From the NCBI GenBank assembly GCA_001777515.1, contig MFEF01000004.1, positions 1 to 39,732 on the forward strand: a DNA stretch of 39,732 nt, given 5' to 3'. Of the stretch, positions 38,639 to 39,732 are shown piece after piece. This DNA is from Candidatus Doudnabacteria bacterium RIFCSPHIGHO2_01_48_18 (GTDB lineage Bacteria; Patescibacteriota; Doudnabacteria; UBA920; 2-01-FULL-46-14). A program made the translations under genes and the position numbers. Every line of letters starts with the position of its first letter. Within the stretch, counting starts at the first letter, position 1. The notes beneath the pieces are model-generated. The model saw only the letters and a program-made list of their open reading frames with translations. It ran no database searches and had not been told where the DNA came from.

Positions 38639-39048
38639 CAAAACCTTTTTAAAATTTTATTAGTTTTGTAAATTCTAGATCTGTACGATTTGAGTCTCAA
38701 CACTTTCACTTTTTTAAGCCCTGCGTCTGCCAGCTTTTGTTTCAAGTTCTCTGTAAAAACCGTTTGGTCATACCCTAAAGCGATTATATCAGGTTTTTGG
38801 GAAACTATGTGCTTTATATAGTCATCCCTGGAGCCTAAAACAGCCTTATCAACGATTTTTAGGTTTTCCAGCATCAGTTTTCTCTCCATTTCCGAATGCA
38901 GGGGTTTATGACCTTTTATCTGCTTGATAAACTTTTCCCGCGCCAGAGAAACAATCAAAAAATCACCAAGCTTTTTCGCCTGTCGCAAAAAACTGATGTG
39001 CCCGGGATGCAAAATATCAAATGTCCCAAAAACCATTATGCGTTTCAT
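38638..39048 (-). CDS. RibL-like (archaeal-type, COG0615) FAD synthetase / cytidylyltransferase-family protein
   Basis: IMVFGTFDILHPGHISFLRQAKKLGDFLIVSLAREKFIKQIKGHKPLHSEMERKLMLENLKIVDKAVLGSRDDYIKHIVSQKPDIIALGYDQ. Confidence 0.8.
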   Translation of the reverse strand: MKRIMVFGTFDILHPGHISFLRQAKKLGDFLIVSLAREKFIKQIKGHKPLHSEMERKLMLENLKIVDKAVLGSRDDYIKHIVSQKPDIIALGYDQTVFTENLKQKLADAGLKKVKVLRLKSYRSRIYKTNKILKRF

Positions 39049-39049
39049 T

Positions 39050-39598
39050 TTAGCTGCTTACCTGAATCGTACACCACAATTGTCCGCCGCCGGGATTTGC
39101 AGGAGGTGCAAAATCAGGGCAATTTGTTCCCAGGCCGGCTGGTTCTATATTAAATTGCAGGATATAAGTCCGGCCATCATCCGAAATATACCTGTAGTTA
39201 AGATTTGGCGCGCCGTTATCCTCTAAAGGATCATTTATTTTGGTAGTAATATAAGCACTTAATGTTGGAAGAAAATCTGATGCACCGCTCGGTACATGGC
39301 TATAATCGCAGTTACAGCCTGCCTCGTTGGAATCAAGCGGATATTGACCATTAGCATTATAGTACAAAGCTAACGCTGTCTGAATCTGTCGCATGTCCGC
39401 CAGTCTTTTTGTATTGCGCGCTTTAACCCGGGCCGAGTTTAAGGCAATTAAAATCACGCTCGCGAGCAATCCGATTACGGAGATTACCACCAAGAGTTCA
39501 ATAAGCGTAAACCCCTTTGTTTTTTCATTTTGAGACGGATATATCTCAACTAAATCTTCGTATATTCTTGTTTTCTTCATATTCGGTGACCCCCGCAC
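39050..39598 (-). CDS. Type IV pilin-like protein
   Basis: KGFTLIELLVVISVIGLLASVILIALNSARVKARNTKR. Confidence 0.93.
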   Translation of the reverse strand: MRGSPNMKKTRIYEDLVEIYPSQNEKTKGFTLIELLVVISVIGLLASVILIALNSARVKARNTKRLADMRQIQTALALYYNANGQYPLDSNEAGCNCDYSHVPSGASDFLPTLSAYITTKINDPLEDNGAPNLNYRYISDDGRTYILQFNIEPAGLGTNCPDFAPPANPGGGQLWCTIQVSS

Positions 39599-39603
39599 CC
39601 ATA

Positions 39604-39675
39604 TGTCCCCACGAGGAATTGAACCTCGATCTCAGCCTTCGGAGGGCCGCGCTCTATCCGTTGAGCTATGGAGAC
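39604..39675 (-). tRNA. tRNA-Arg(CCG)
   Basis: Minus GTCTCCA-TA-GCTC-AACGGATA-GAGC-G-CGGCC-CTCCGAA-GGCTG-AGAT-CGAGG-TTCAATT-CCTCG-TGGGGAC-A folds as a cloverleaf; 3' CCA not encoded. Confidence 0.93.
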
Positions 39676-39732
39676 GCAAAGGTGCGGGGGCGGACCAGTG
39701 GCTTACTGCCTTAAAAATTTCACATTCTTCGG

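Noticed and set aside
39517-39714. Plus-strand ORF 39517-39714
   Set aside because: Runs through tRNA-Arg(CCG) on the opposite strand; no protein features.

Overview
The window looks like ordinary chromosome from a Candidate Phyla Radiation / Patescibacteria-type bacterium (inference from gene content and operon style, not from a search). It is dense and mostly minus-strand. UGA is used as stop (standard code), supported by prfB and its frameshift site. Minus strand, left to right: an AbiEii/AbiEi type IV toxin-antitoxin pair (toxin cut by the left edge); a sigma-region-4/HARE-HTH regulator in an operon with a membrane protein and a VirD4/TraG-like ATPase; secF, secD, maf, an exported HIT protein and secA; a DUF218-like gene (plus); a sunset-domain protein; a Trm11-like methyltransferase and rpmA (plus); a long run pyrG-rplI-ftsX-ftsE-prfB-folA-thyA-tmk-hyp-dut-dcd; rplA-hyp-rplK-nusG-secE; gyrB; a mitochondrial-type one-chain PheRS; a TSP3-repeat membrane protein; a CAP/SCP protein (plus); a UvrD-PD(D/E)XK helicase-nuclease; a PIN protein with a coupled 41-aa membrane ORF; VanZ; an EamA transporter under an FMN riboswitch; and a pilin / riboflavin kinase / RibL-like FAD synthetase operon behind tRNA-Arg(CCG). 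Main points for follow-up: (1) a split flavin-salvage module interleaved with three type IV pilin genes; (2) a monomeric mitochondrial-type PheRS; (3) a prfB programmed frameshift with an extra hairpin; (4) many promoters whose -10 box lies 6-13 nt from the ATG, implying leaderless or ultra-short-leader mRNAs; (5) symmetric operator-like inverted repeats at several promoters, including one that could mask the gyrB Shine-Dalgarno sequence. No CRISPR array, rRNA or intact transposon was seen.
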